Origin: Haloterrigena salina JCM 13891 | GTDB taxonomy: Archaea; Halobacteriota; Halobacteria; Halobacteriales; Natrialbaceae | Direction: 5' to 3' | Assembly: GCF_000337495.1 (NCBI RefSeq) | Contig: NZ_AOIS01000065.1 | Coordinates: 1 to 35,644 of the forward strand | Length of the DNA stretch: 35,644 bases | Shown here: positions 25,755 through 33,068 of the stretch, piece after piece | How the letters are laid out: every line of letters begins with the position of its first letter | Position numbering within the stretch: position 1 is the stretch's first letter | Made by a program: the position numbers and the translations under genes | Notes under the pieces: generated by a model | Seen by the model: only the letters and a program-made list of their open reading frames with translations | The model's database searches: none | Told to the model about the DNA's origin: nothing

Positions 25755-26891
25755 ATGGATATTGCGTTCGTCTCGAACGTCGTTTTCCCGTTCGTCAAAG
25801 GGGGTGCCGAAAAGCGAATTCACGAAATCGGTACTCGACTCGCAGCTAACGGTCACGACGTCACGGTATACGGTCGTCACTACTGGGACGGGCCGCAGGT
25901 AATGGAGTACGACGGACTCACGCTTTACGGAGTAGCCCCCGCTAAAGAACTCTACGACGACGAACGACGGTCGATCACGGAAGCGATCGACTTCTCCGCG
26001 CGTCTACTCCCCCACCTTCGACGAACTGCCGACGATCACGATGTCATCGTCGCCTCTCTGTTCCCCTATTTCCCAGTGCTCGCCGCTAAACTCACAGCAC
26101 TGGGTACTGACACACCACTGGTCACGACCTGGCACGAGGTCTGGCTCGACTACTGGGACGAGTACCTCGGTCGACTCGCGCCGTTCGGGAAAGCAGTCGA
26201 AGGACTCACCGCGAAAACGCCACACTATCCGATCGCTATCTCGAGCGTCACCGCCGACCGCCTTACGGAGATCAGCCCGTCTCGAGACGAAATCGAAATC
26301 GTCCCCAACGGGATCGATGTCGACCAGATCGAAGCAACTCAGCCTGCCGAAGACGGGTTCGACGTCCTCTATGCAGGGCGACTTATCGAGCACAAGAACG
26401 TCGATTACCTCCTCGAGGCGTTCGACCGGATCGCCGAAACCGACCCGAATATTACACTAGGTATCATCGGCGATGGCCCAGAACGCGACGCTCTCGAACG
26501 CCAGGCCCAAAACCTAACCCATGCCGACCGAGTGACGATGCTCGGCTTCCTCGAGGAGTACGACGACGTTCTCGCACACATGCGCGCAGCGGACGTCTTC
26601 GCCTCGCCGTCTACTCGTGAAGGCTTCGGGATCACGTTCGCGGAGGCGATGGCCGCGGATTGTACCGTCATCGCAGCGGAACATCCCGAGTCCGCCGCCT
26701 CCGAAGTGATCGACGACGCGGGATTCCTCGCCTCACCGACGGTCGACGACGTAACCGATGTCCTCGAGCGCGCACTCTCGGGCGAACGACCAAATACGGA
26801 GCCGACGGCTCGAGCCCAGCGATACGACTGGGACGCCGTCGCTGAACAGGCAGAGCAGTGCTACCAACGGGCGATTGACGGTAACTGGTAG
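25755..26891 (+). CDS. Family 4 glycosyltransferase
   Basis: A 378-aa GT-B protein. It begins MDIAFVSNVVFPFVKGGAEK with the donor Gly-rich loop (VKGGAEKR), a hinge DVDQIEATQ after GIDV (about 195), LYAGRLIEHKNVDYL at the start of the C-terminal domain, and the nucleotide-sugar region PSTREGFGITFAEAMAADC (around 293-311) with E-x7-E. Codon use is host-like. It is divergent from the AlkP-GT4 pair, 131 bases away, and is the last glycan gene on the right. Acceptor and donor are unknown; GT4 enzymes are retaining. Confidence 0.92.
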   Translation: MDIAFVSNVVFPFVKGGAEKRIHEIGTRLAANGHDVTVYGRHYWDGPQVMEYDGLTLYGVAPAKELYDDERRSITEAIDFSARLLPHLRRTADDHDVIVASLFPYFPVLAAKLTALGTDTPLVTTWHEVWLDYWDEYLGRLAPFGKAVEGLTAKTPHYPIAISSVTADRLTEISPSRDEIEIVPNGIDVDQIEATQPAEDGFDVLYAGRLIEHKNVDYLLEAFDRIAETDPNITLGIIGDGPERDALERQAQNLTHADRVTMLGFLEEYDDVLAHMRAADVFASPSTREGFGITFAEAMAADCTVIAAEHPESAASEVIDDAGFLASPTVDDVTDVLERALSGERPNTEPTARAQRYDWDAVAEQAEQCYQRAIDGNW

Positions 26892-26913
26892 GAGCCGAGT
26901 CTCTCATCACAGA

Positions 26914-27096
26914 TCAACTATCTCGCTCGTTCGAAGACGCCAAATCGTCGTTTTCGTCTATCGCATATTTTTCGCGTTCCCCACCGAGTGGCGTGTATCG
27001 TTCTTTCGCGTGCTCGCGACCGTACGGATGCTCCAAGAGCCCCCAGTAGAGGAGCGCCCGGTGAAGTCGTAAGCCCAGCCGCTTCCGGAGACTCAT
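26914..27096 (-). CDS. Small basic-N-terminal protein, paralogue of the gene at 9173-9358
   Basis: A 60-aa protein with the same conserved core as 9173-9358: MSLRKR, YWGLLEHPYGREH and ERYTPLGG, then an acidic variable tail (DENDDLASS). The basic, aromatic-rich first half and absence of membrane helices suggest a small peripheral or nucleic-acid-binding protein. It is convergent with the GT4 gene at 25755 (22 bases apart) and marks the right edge of the glycan island, as its paralogue marks the left. The family is unknown to me. The start is the first Met. Confidence 0.7.
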   Translation of the reverse strand: MSLRKRLGLRLHRALLYWGLLEHPYGREHAKERYTPLGGEREKYAIDENDDLASSNERDS

Positions 27097-27188
27097 ACGG
27101 CTACCTCGATGACCTACCTAATACGGATGGTGCCAGATATTATATCCGATAGCTATACCCGACGAACGAAAGTCCAAAGTCGCTCACA

Positions 27189-27229
27189 CTAGCGTCAAAC
27201 GGATGGCCTAGTTTCGATGCTAGTACTAG
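27189..27229. promoter_or_regulatory. Cluster of four CTAG tetramers
   Basis: CTAG starts at 27189, 27208, 27220 and 27226 within 41 bases, in an intergenic stretch upstream of the hairpin repeat. Two are linked as GCTAGTACTAGTAC. A fifth CTAG is at 27795, overlapping the operator-like palindrome. The rest of 27097-27282 shows no gene. Confidence 0.4.
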
Positions 27230-27282
27230 TACTCTGTAGTCACTATCGATAGCTTGCCGATCAGACCACCGCGGGTGGGACT

Positions 27283-27386
27283 GAAAGGGGCGACACGCTC
27301 GAGGTGCGAGACGAAGTAAGCACTGGAGCGAACAACGTGAGCGAAGCGCGCAGCGAGTCGCAGCCCGCGAGCGTGTCGGGGCTTTC
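27283..27386. repeat. Hairpin-forming repeat element (haloarchaeal intergenic repeat)
   Basis: The outer arms GAAAG (27283-27287) and CTTTC (27382-27386) pair, a GGG/GGG internal loop follows, then an 11-base perfect inverted repeat: CGACACGCTCG (27291-27301) and CGAGCGTGTCG (27368-27378). The left flank is GTGGGACTGAAAGGGG, a sequence I recall from intergenic repeats of several haloarchaeal genomes; that recall is not verified. The loop contains AGCACTGGAGCGAACAACG. No open frame with good codon use crosses it. It sits 40 bases downstream of the winged-helix gene's stop. Confidence 0.45.
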
Positions 27387-27426
27387 TGGGTATTCTCAAA
27401 GGTCCAGTAGCAAGCCAGAGTAGCTG

Positions 27427-27705
27427 TCAGTCGTCCTGCTCGAGATCCCCCAACTCGAGTTCCCCCTCGAGATACGCCTTTCCCATCGAACTCACCTGAT
27501 AGTATCCTGCTTCATCGACTTTCTCGATTAATCCGTGCTCTTCCAATTCCCGCAACCGCTGGCGAACGGTCGAGTATCCGATCTCGTGGCCGTGCCGGTT
27601 CAGATTCCGATAGAGCGGCTTCGCCGGGAGTTCGAGGTCGTTCTCCGCGAGGAACTCGAGAATGAGACCGTCTTTCAGCGACATCCACTCTGGCCGGGGG
27701 CGCAT
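27427..27705 (-). CDS. Winged-helix DNA-binding protein, PhiH1-repressor-like
   Basis: A 92-aa protein from ATG 27705; a GTG at 27723 would add six residues, but the TATA-like box at 27731-27737 is about 29 bases from the ATG and only 11 from the GTG. The domain reads MSLKDGLILEFLAEND (helix 1), LPAKPLYRNLNRHG (helix 2), YSTVRQRLRELEEHGLIEK (recognition helix and start of the wing), and YYQVSSMGKAYLEGE (wing). This is the haloarchaeal PhiH1-like repressor family found on viruses, plasmids and chromosomes. The perfect inverted repeat at 27782-27797 lies in its divergent promoter region, suggesting autoregulation and control of the plus-strand pair. Confidence 0.85.
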   Translation of the reverse strand: MRPRPEWMSLKDGLILEFLAENDLELPAKPLYRNLNRHGHEIGYSTVRQRLRELEEHGLIEKVDEAGYYQVSSMGKAYLEGELELGDLEQDD

Positions 27706-27730
27706 TCGGCGCTGTAGTCCCACTGTCGCA

Positions 27731-27737
27731 CATTAAC
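27731..27737 (-). promoter_or_regulatory. Putative TATA box for the winged-helix gene
   Basis: GTTAATG on the minus strand is centred about 29 bases before ATG 27705. It decides for the ATG over the upstream GTG start. Confidence 0.45.
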
Positions 27738-27781
27738 TTGACTAGGTTCTCTGATTTTGGAGCACATCCAGTTCCCAATAA

Positions 27782-27797
27782 TAGCGTAAATACGCTA
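27782..27797. promoter_or_regulatory. Candidate operator: perfect 7-2-7 inverted repeat
   Basis: TAGCGTA-AA-TACGCTA lies between the divergent winged-helix gene and the 27936/28315 pair, directly upstream of a TATA box at 27801-27808. Position and symmetry fit the binding site of a dimeric winged-helix repressor. Binding by the neighbouring protein is inference. Confidence 0.55.
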
Positions 27798-27800
27798 GTC

Positions 27801-27808
27801 TATAAGTA
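27801..27808 (+). promoter_or_regulatory. Putative promoter for the plus-strand accessory pair
   Basis: TATAAGTA lies immediately after the inverted repeat. It would place transcription near 27830, with a leader of about 105 bases before the start at 27936. Confidence 0.45.
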
Positions 27809-27935
27809 CGGGGAATTGTTAGTGAGCTATACGGAAGCTCCAATTCGGACTCGTCGCTCACGAGTCCAGAAGTAGCGGACCGGTGTTTGCGGCACCGAGT
27901 CCGCGAGAAGCTCCCGTAAACCAGGTACGGAAGCC

Positions 27936-28322
27936 ATGTGCAACGACGATTCGCGGGGCAATGAAAGCTCCGACCGACGAGATGCATCGCCGGACGCGAA
28001 CCAGCGACCCGACTACCGACCGTTTCTTGAGGTCCTCCACACCCACATTACGAACCTCCGAGATACAGTCAACGACGACCCGACATTAGACCCGCCCACC
28101 CGCCGAGCGGCCAGACGCCACTGCCGCGAGCTCCGGGCGGAACTCGAGTGGGTCCGCCGAGAACTCCCTGATCCACCCGAGAACGCCCTCCCCCCGATCA
28201 CCCGCTCATCCGACGCTGTTACGGTCGTCAAGGATCCCAGCGAAGCGACACTCGAGGCGGCCCGCCGACGATCCGAACTGAACGACCCCTACACCGAGTC
28301 CGGAGGTGAGGACGGTGACTGA
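27936..28322 (+). CDS. Hypothetical protein, helical
   Basis: A 128-aa hydrophilic protein from ATG 27936. The core (about 25-80) is predicted helical: FLEVLHTHITNLRDTVNDDP, then RRAARRHCRELRAELEWVRR, which could form a helical hairpin. Ends are disordered and charged. I do not recognise the family. Its stop overlaps the start region of the coiled-coil gene (GTGACTGA), showing translational coupling. The pair is controlled from the operator-like repeat region next to a PhiH1-like repressor, a layout common in integrated elements. Confidence 0.6.
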   Translation: MCNDDSRGNESSDRRDASPDANQRPDYRPFLEVLHTHITNLRDTVNDDPTLDPPTRRAARRHCRELRAELEWVRRELPDPPENALPPITRSSDAVTVVKDPSEATLEAARRRSELNDPYTESGGEDGD

Positions 28323-29232
28323 CCGACCCCTCGAGGACGCGTCGCTCGAGACTCTCGTCGCGGAACTCCGGGCGCTCCGGGAGCGAAACGAGCGACTCGA
28401 AGAGCGCGTCGCCGACCTCGAGCGAGAAATCGACGATCTCGAGGCCGACGTGGACGACCACAACGACGAACTCGCTGCGCACGAGACGCGACTCGAGACC
28501 CAACAAACGGAGACGAACCGCCTCGAGGCGATCACCGAAGCCACCCGCAAACGCACGGGCGCGAACAAGGCCCGCATCGAGGAGCTCCAGGCCCGCGAAC
28601 TCGAGAAGGGCGCCCACCTCCAGACGAACAACGTCGACGAACACGAGATCGACGTCCCCAACGGGCGACTCGAGCGCATCACCAAGACCGACAACGAACC
28701 GTACTACCGCCTGCCCGATCACGAGGATCCCCTGAACCGAGACGACGTGGCCCTCGCCCACGGGGACCTCCTCCCGATCCAGCAACTCGCCCGGATGGAC
28801 GCGGACATGCGCCGCGCGACGGCCGACGCCCTCCCGACCCGACTGGCCGCCAAACTCTGGCAGGCCAGAGCCGACCCCACGGTCGGAGACGATCCCTGGA
28901 CGACCGGCTGCAAGTCCGTCCGGGAGTACGTCGCCGCCTCCGACCTGAAACACTGGATCCGCAGACAGGAAGAGGGTATCAGCGAGACCTACGCGAAGAA
29001 ACTCGTCTCCCGGACGATCGACGCGGCGCTCGAACTCTCGAAGAACCGCCTCGCGGTCCGCAAACGCACCCAGCGCAAGAACGGCCTCGAGTACACCGAA
29101 CGCAGACTGATCCTCCCGGCCGACGCCGAGATCCCCGGCGAAACGGCGTCCTCGAGGAACGCCGAGCGGAGTTCCTCGAGTGGCACCGCAACGCGAAACC
29201 CGAGCGACCCGACCGCCCCCGGAGACAGCTGA
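28315..29232 (+). CDS. Coiled-coil protein with a possible C-terminal DNA-binding domain
   Basis: A 305-aa protein from GTG 28315, whose GTGACTGA overlaps the previous stop; a GTG at 28306 would add three residues. Residues 5-95 are a long heptad-rich coiled coil (LVAELRALRERNERLEERVA). A middle region reads PYYRLPDHEDPLNRDD. The C-terminal part (about 190-275) is helical and basic (SETYAKKLVSRTIDAALELS then KRTQRKNGLEYTERRLILP), reminiscent of a winged helix. The tail is Ser/Thr-rich and disordered. Co-directional and coupled to 27936, it is probably a DNA-binding or scaffolding protein of an accessory element. No named family is certain. Confidence 0.7.
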   Translation: MTDRPLEDASLETLVAELRALRERNERLEERVADLEREIDDLEADVDDHNDELAAHETRLETQQTETNRLEAITEATRKRTGANKARIEELQARELEKGAHLQTNNVDEHEIDVPNGRLERITKTDNEPYYRLPDHEDPLNRDDVALAHGDLLPIQQLARMDADMRRATADALPTRLAAKLWQARADPTVGDDPWTTGCKSVREYVAASDLKHWIRRQEEGISETYAKKLVSRTIDAALELSKNRLAVRKRTQRKNGLEYTERRLILPADAEIPGETASSRNAERSSSSGTATRNPSDPTAPGDS

Positions 29233-29759
29233 CGTCCTCGGACGACCGTGGACGGCCCCCGAACGCTCGCCTCGAGAGAGCACACGTCTCTCACGGACGA
29301 CACCGATCCACCCGCCGCGAGCGGTTGTTCGCTGGGTTCGGTAGTCGTGGGTCCACCGCCTCGAGCAGTCCTCGGCAGTCTCGCGAGCGACGGTCGCGCG
29401 TCGTCGACCGTGGACGACTGCTGTCCACGGACGACCGCCACCGACGCCGGTGGTCGGGACTGCGTGAGAGCTGCCCGTCCGTGGCCGTCGGTGTGCTGGC
29501 CGCCGACGTCGATCCCCTGCTGGTCCATCGCATCGGGCGTGCTCTCGCGTTCATCACTCCCCCGAACAACCGAAGGACACACTCACAGGCTCATCGATGA
29601 AGGACGGATCGAAAGGAGACCTGAGGCTCCCTCGATCGCTGCCCTCCGAACGGGAGTCGGTCCGTACTACAATTCCACCCTGAATTCAGCACCGCTGCTG
29701 AAACCGCTCCTCGAGTACGGGTTCACCGGACGACACTCGCACGCGCTTCCCGGGCGCAA
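29233..29759. other. Gene-poor GC-rich stretch with hairpins
   Basis: This 527-base region has no frame I trust as coding; long frames lack haloarchaeal codon periodicity and acidic composition. It includes CCGTGGAC (29408-29415) paired with GTCCACGG (29423-29430), a perfect 8-base stem with a 7-base loop, and other GTGGAC/GTCCAC variants nearby. It may be a decayed part of the accessory element. Confidence 0.4.
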
Positions 29760-29762
29760 TAC

Positions 29763-30083
29763 TTATGATGCGCGGTACCGTACCACATGCTGTGGGCGAA
29801 GCCACGAGGAGTCACCGAACGACTCGATTCGAATGTCCGTACGGGACAGGAAGGATCGAGTGAGGGGTACAACCAAAGATCCCGTAACAGGGAAACGAGG
29901 TCGACACCCTCGAGGAGACGAACGCGGCCCGTAACTCGGCCACCATGGTGGTCGAGTGAGAAGGCTCAGTAACGGATCTCGCGTAAGCGAGGTTCGTGAA
30001 CTGCAGATACCCAGGCCGAAGGGCCGTAGAAACGCGCTCCCGTTCGGATCCAAATCGTGGCTATCGGCCGTGTGTTATTTTAT
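29763..30083 (+). ncRNA. Candidate structured RNA of about 290 nt (unknown class)
   Basis: A chain of hairpins is visible on the purine-rich plus strand: CCACA-TGC-TGTGG (29783-29795), GAGTC/GACTC (29809-29813/29821-29825), TGTCC/GGACA (29834-29838/29844-29848), TCCC/GGGA (29880-29883/29890-29893), CGAGG/CCTCG (29896-29900/29908-29912), a 22-base near-perfect palindrome (29935-29956), TGAG/CTCA (29957-29968), CTCGC-GTAA-GCGAG with a GNRA loop (29978-29991), GTTC/GAAC (29992-30001) and GGCC-GAAG-GGCC (30014-30025). CTTATGA at 29762-29768 could be a promoter and TTATTTTAT at 30075-30083 a terminator. No RNase P or SRP RNA signature was found. A group II intron 5' fragment is possible (GTGGG start near 29792), but no reverse transcriptase or domain V follows. 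I infer RNA; this is not proven. Confidence 0.4.
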
Positions 30084-30582
30084 CGCCGAAAATCCCATTC
30101 TGCTGACCGATAGCGAAGGCATTGGGGCAGAACGGAGCTCATTCGCGTCTTCCAGTGCGTGGGTCCGCTCCACTCGCCTGGCAGCGACCTGCGTCGCTCC
30201 CAGGGCGCGAACGGACTCGCAGATACGCAGTTGACTGGGTGCCGGTGGTACCAGGAAAGACAGGGGCCTGTTCGTCCACAATCACTCCGTCGATCGCAGC
30301 GTGACTCTCTGACAGACAGCTGATCCCGTATCGGACCCTCGAGCAACTGGGACGACGACTCCCGGAACGACGTTCGCGGCGGCGTGGACTGGCCGGGTAC
30401 TGAACGTAATTCAGGGAGGACGGCCGTCTCTTTTAGCGGGTGTCTCGTGTCGGTCACGTCTCCCGCGGTGGCTCCGGCAGCGTAGCCGCTAGTATGCCCT
30501 AATACAACTATATCCGGATAATGGGAAGACTTAACAGCACACGATAGACAGAGACTCTCACGGTAACACACCGCAAAGACAG
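30084..30582. other. Gene-poor stretch, no coding sequence seen
   Basis: About 500 bases without a convincing gene on either strand. It carries CTAG at 30488 and an AT-rich patch (30500-30530) that may include the promoter of the next gene. Confidence 0.4.
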
Positions 30583-30813
30583 ATGGGACCGGATGAGACG
30601 TCTTCGAAGCAGACGGAAACGGAACAGGCTACTGACGAACGTTCGAGAACGCAGCGGGCACGGAAGCAACCGCAACGCGAACCGGTACCGGCAGTCCCCG
30701 ACCGGTATGCGGCGCTCAGTCTCGCCGAGGACAAGACGTTCGTCTACGATCGGCGAAATCCGGATGCATGGGTGCAATCGGACGTGGCCCGCTCGCTCGA
30801 GCACGCAGCATAA
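30583..30813 (+). CDS. Small haloarchaeal protein with a YDRRNPDAWVQSD motif
   Basis: A 76-aa protein from ATG 30583. The N-terminal half is disordered, charged and Gln/Arg/Thr-rich; the C-terminal half (about 38-72) has the conserved-looking block DRYAALSLAEDKTFVYDRRNP then DAWVQSDVARSLE. I recall similar blocks in short haloarchaeal proteins of unknown function (DUF7331-like); the exact family name is unsure. No membrane segment or cysteine is present. It stands alone between the structured-RNA region and the DUF7344-like gene. Confidence 0.7.
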   Translation: MGPDETSSKQTETEQATDERSRTQRARKQPQREPVPAVPDRYAALSLAEDKTFVYDRRNPDAWVQSDVARSLEHAA

Positions 30814-30924
30814 CGCACGTGGCACACCGCCTGCTCCCAGTGGTGGTGTGGGCAGCGAGCGTGTAGTGAACTAGAATCATTCGAATATCAGGAACGCGAC
30901 CAGTCCGTCGGCGCCGCGAGCCAC

Positions 30925-31317
30925 CTACTGCTCGGCCCGGTCCGGGACCGCGGCGATTTCGGGATCGTCCATCGCCCGGATGTGCTCGAGGGCCGGCCGG
31001 AGGTCGTCACCGATCGGCGTCAGGGTGATCGCCCCCGCCTCGCGGTCGTAGTCGATAATGTGGAGATCGACCAACCGCGGGAACTGGATGTGGTGGAACC
31101 CGACCACGGCGTCGGCGTCGAAAGCGGCCTCGAGGTCCTCGACGAACACCGTCCCCCCGCGGGCCGTCAGGAAATACAACAGCTGCCGCGTCCGGTCAGT
31201 CGCGAGGAGCTGGAACAGATCACCGAGTGCGATCGGGTGGTCGGTCGCCTCCCACCCTGCGGGCAGCGCTGCTGGGGAGCCATCGGCGGGATCAGGCCGT
31301 GGGTCGTCGCGGTCCAT
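30925..31317 (-). CDS. DUF7344-like winged-helix protein
   Basis: A 130-aa protein from ATG 31317; the frame continues 24 codons upstream without support. After a disordered Pro/Asp-rich N-terminus, LGDLFQLLATDRTRQLLYFL begins the helical part, VEDLEAAFDADAVVGFHHIQ continues it, and FPRLVDLHIIDYDREAGAIT forms the wing, with LTPIGDDLRPALEHI closing. This is the usual form of haloarchaeal DUF7344/ArsR-like winged-helix proteins, probably transcription regulators with unknown targets. A TATAATT box on the minus strand near 31359-31366 could drive it with a leader of about 20 bases. Confidence 0.8.
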   Translation of the reverse strand: MDRDDPRPDPADGSPAALPAGWEATDHPIALGDLFQLLATDRTRQLLYFLTARGGTVFVEDLEAAFDADAVVGFHHIQFPRLVDLHIIDYDREAGAITLTPIGDDLRPALEHIRAMDDPEIAAVPDRAEQ

Positions 31318-31514
31318 AGAAGCCCTCACTCGTCGGACACAGGTAACTGTTGCCTCAATTATAGCCAGCCGGCACCCAGCACGGCTCACACGTGGCCAGA
31401 CCGGACGGTGCCCGAAGACATCCCATGGGGGGCGTCCCGCCGGTGGCCACGCGACCGGCGGCCGTGATCCAGCGTGCTGGGCGTGGGCTGGGGCCGGTCG
31501 CGGCCCAGCAGTCG

Positions 31515-31826
31515 TTAGCGGTCGCGTTCCGGCTCGCGACCGAGCACGCTCGCGACGGACTCGACGCGATCCGCGGCGTCCTGCTCGCGGCTCTGGTAGT
31601 CGTCGATCTCGAGCGAGGTGATGATGCGGTCGCTGTCGACGGCGTTGTGCGCCGCGTGGACGGCCTCGAAGACCTCGTCGACCGACTCGGCCTCGATCAC
31701 CGTATCGGTCGCGGTCAGTTCATACGCGATGTCGAACTCGTCGAGCGCGTCGATGGCTCGGGCGATCTCGTCGGAGAGACTCCCGTCGCGGACGGGGATG
31801 ACTTCGAATCTGGCGATGACTGTCAT
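31515..31826 (-). CDS. MTH1187-family thiamine-binding protein
   Basis: A 103-aa protein from ATG 31826. It shows the MTH1187/YkoF ferredoxin-like fold pattern: MTVIARFEVIPVRDGSLSDE (first strand, loop with Ser/Asp), EIARAIDALDEFDIAYELTA, TVIEAESVDEVFEAVHAAHN and DSDRIITSLEIDDY. Such small proteins form tetramers and bind thiamine or related compounds. The C-terminal 20 residues are an acidic-basic tail. The frame extends upstream to 31898, but the chosen Met starts the first strand exactly. Neighbours give no further clue. Confidence 0.85.
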   Translation of the reverse strand: MTVIARFEVIPVRDGSLSDEIARAIDALDEFDIAYELTATDTVIEAESVDEVFEAVHAAHNAVDSDRIITSLEIDDYQSREQDAADRVESVASVLGREPERDR

Positions 31827-32418
31827 GGTGAACACCTCGAATGCCGGCCGCGGGGTGGGCCCCCGCTGGCACCCATGGAGTACGTGCACGAGGCGCATAG
31901 TTCTTCGCGCGCTGGTGGCCCCGCCGCGGACGGCAGTACTGCGCGTCGCCAGCTCGCCTACGTGACTGACGCAGGCGGCCTCGATCCATCAGCTGTGAGA
32001 TCGGCGGTGGCACGCATTTCAGGTGCTAAACCGGCGCCGGATGCTCGAGCCAGCCGGCACGGAGCGCCCGACGTGGCGGCCCGCCGCAATCGCAGCCGAC
32101 GAGCGGTGCCGATCCCGCGTAAGCGAGGGCGCCGAGCGTCGAGACCGGCAACTCGAGCAGTGCCATCACGCGGCGACACGCACGGCAGTCGGCAGGGAGT
32201 GGCGCCGAACGCAGCCGGTGGAGGGCAGGAGCGACCGGTGACCGCCCGCAACGGCCTGTGGAGGGCACCGCGGCCGGCGTGACGTGCCCCAGTCCGGAGC
32301 GCGGCTCTCGAGGTCGGGCCGAGACTGGCGACCGACACCGCCGCATTCCCGTGACTGCCACACCCCGTCCCGCCGCCGCTCCGGTGGCTCACCCCAGGAT
32401 TAGTCGGCCGCGCCCGAG
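31827..32418. other. Intergenic region with one weak zinc mini-ORF
   Basis: A 592-base GC-rich gap. Long frames on both strands look like random shadows, rich in Arg and Pro. The only candidate is a minus-strand frame at 32026-32166 and upstream. A GCGTAAGCGAGG stretch near 32117 is identical to part of the GNRA hairpin at 29980-29992, possibly by chance. Confidence 0.4.
32026..32166 (-). CDS. Possible zinc mini-protein (uncertain)
   Basis: From ATG 32166 a 46-codon frame reads MALLELPVSTLGALAYAGSA, then LVGCDCGGPPRRALRAGW and ends at 32026. Codon third positions are about 78% GC, like real genes here. The frame is open further upstream, where DCRACRR precedes the Met, so a longer zinc protein with CxxC and CxC cysteines could start earlier. 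No promoter box is visible. It may equally be a chance frame in GC-rich DNA. Confidence 0.25.
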   Translation of the reverse strand: MALLELPVSTLGALAYAGSAPLVGCDCGGPPRRALRAGWLEHPAPV

Positions 32419-32850
32419 TCACTCCTCGGTTTCGACGACTTCGATGACGTTCCCGTCGGGATCGCGGAAGAACAGGATCTCGAGACCGACCTCGATCCGT
32501 TGGGGTTGGCTGATGGGGTCGACGTCCGCGGGCAGCGCCTCGTAGAACGCCTGGAGATCCGGCACTGCGAACCCGATGTGGGCGGCCCCGCGCTGGTTGA
32601 TCGCCGTCGGGTGGGCGTCGTCGCCGGCCGGCTCGTATTCGATGAGTTCGATGCGCGTTCCGTCGGTCCCGGCCGTCAAGTGGGCGAAGTGACCGGTCGC
32701 GTCGTCGACGTCGATCGCCGTCGCGATCCCCTCGCCGGCGAGCGTGAACTCGTCCACGACCTCGAGGCCGAGCGTCTCGCGATAGAACTCGAGGGCCTGG
32801 TCCAGGTCCGTGACGACGATGCCAATATGATGTGTGTCACTCACATTCAT
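32419..32850 (-). CDS. VOC-family protein (glyoxalase/methylmalonyl-CoA epimerase-like)
   Basis: A 143-aa protein with two beta-alpha-beta-beta-beta modules. The predicted metal ligands of the vicinal oxygen chelate fold are H8 (HHIGIVV), E68 (RIELIEY), H91 (AHIGFAV) and E137 (NVIEVVE), all present and correctly spaced. This fits glyoxalase I or methylmalonyl-CoA epimerase-type enzymes; substrate choice cannot be told from the sequence. The start at 32850 is supported by a strong TATA box at the leaderless distance. Confidence 0.9.
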   Translation of the reverse strand: MNVSDTHHIGIVVTDLDQALEFYRETLGLEVVDEFTLAGEGIATAIDVDDATGHFAHLTAGTDGTRIELIEYEPAGDDAHPTAINQRGAAHIGFAVPDLQAFYEALPADVDPISQPQRIEVGLEILFFRDPDGNVIEVVETEE

Positions 32851-32873
32851 TATCTGGAGCTACGGTCTCCGCG

Positions 32874-32882
32874 TATAATATA
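32874..32882 (-). promoter_or_regulatory. Putative promoter of the VOC gene
   Basis: TATATTATA on the minus strand is centred about 28 bases before ATG 32850, a good leaderless promoter. Confidence 0.6.
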
Positions 32883-33068
32883 GTCAGTTACGAGAGAAGC
32901 TAACGCGACCCAACCGTTCCGCCCGCCGACTCGCCTGCGGTGTCGGTGGGTGACGAAATTGCACTGGCCGCGTCGACCTCGCTCCGCACCGGTCCCGTGC
33001 GTTCACTCGAGTGGCCGACGAGAACAGAAGACATTTGTCGTGACTACCTAATTTACGCGAGGAGTAGT

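Noticed and set aside
29248-29934. 228-codon plus-strand frame after the coiled-coil gene
   Set aside because: No domain, Cys/Arg/Ser-rich non-acidic composition, and it runs into the hairpin-dense region; judged non-coding.
30075-30571. Minus-strand frames in the gap before 30583
   Set aside because: Not acidic, no motifs, overlapping each other; treated as random frames.
31958-32422. 154-codon minus-strand frame beside the VOC gene
   Set aside because: Arg/Ala/Gly-rich shadow frame without periodicity; only the different-frame zinc mini-ORF at 32026 was kept, at low confidence.
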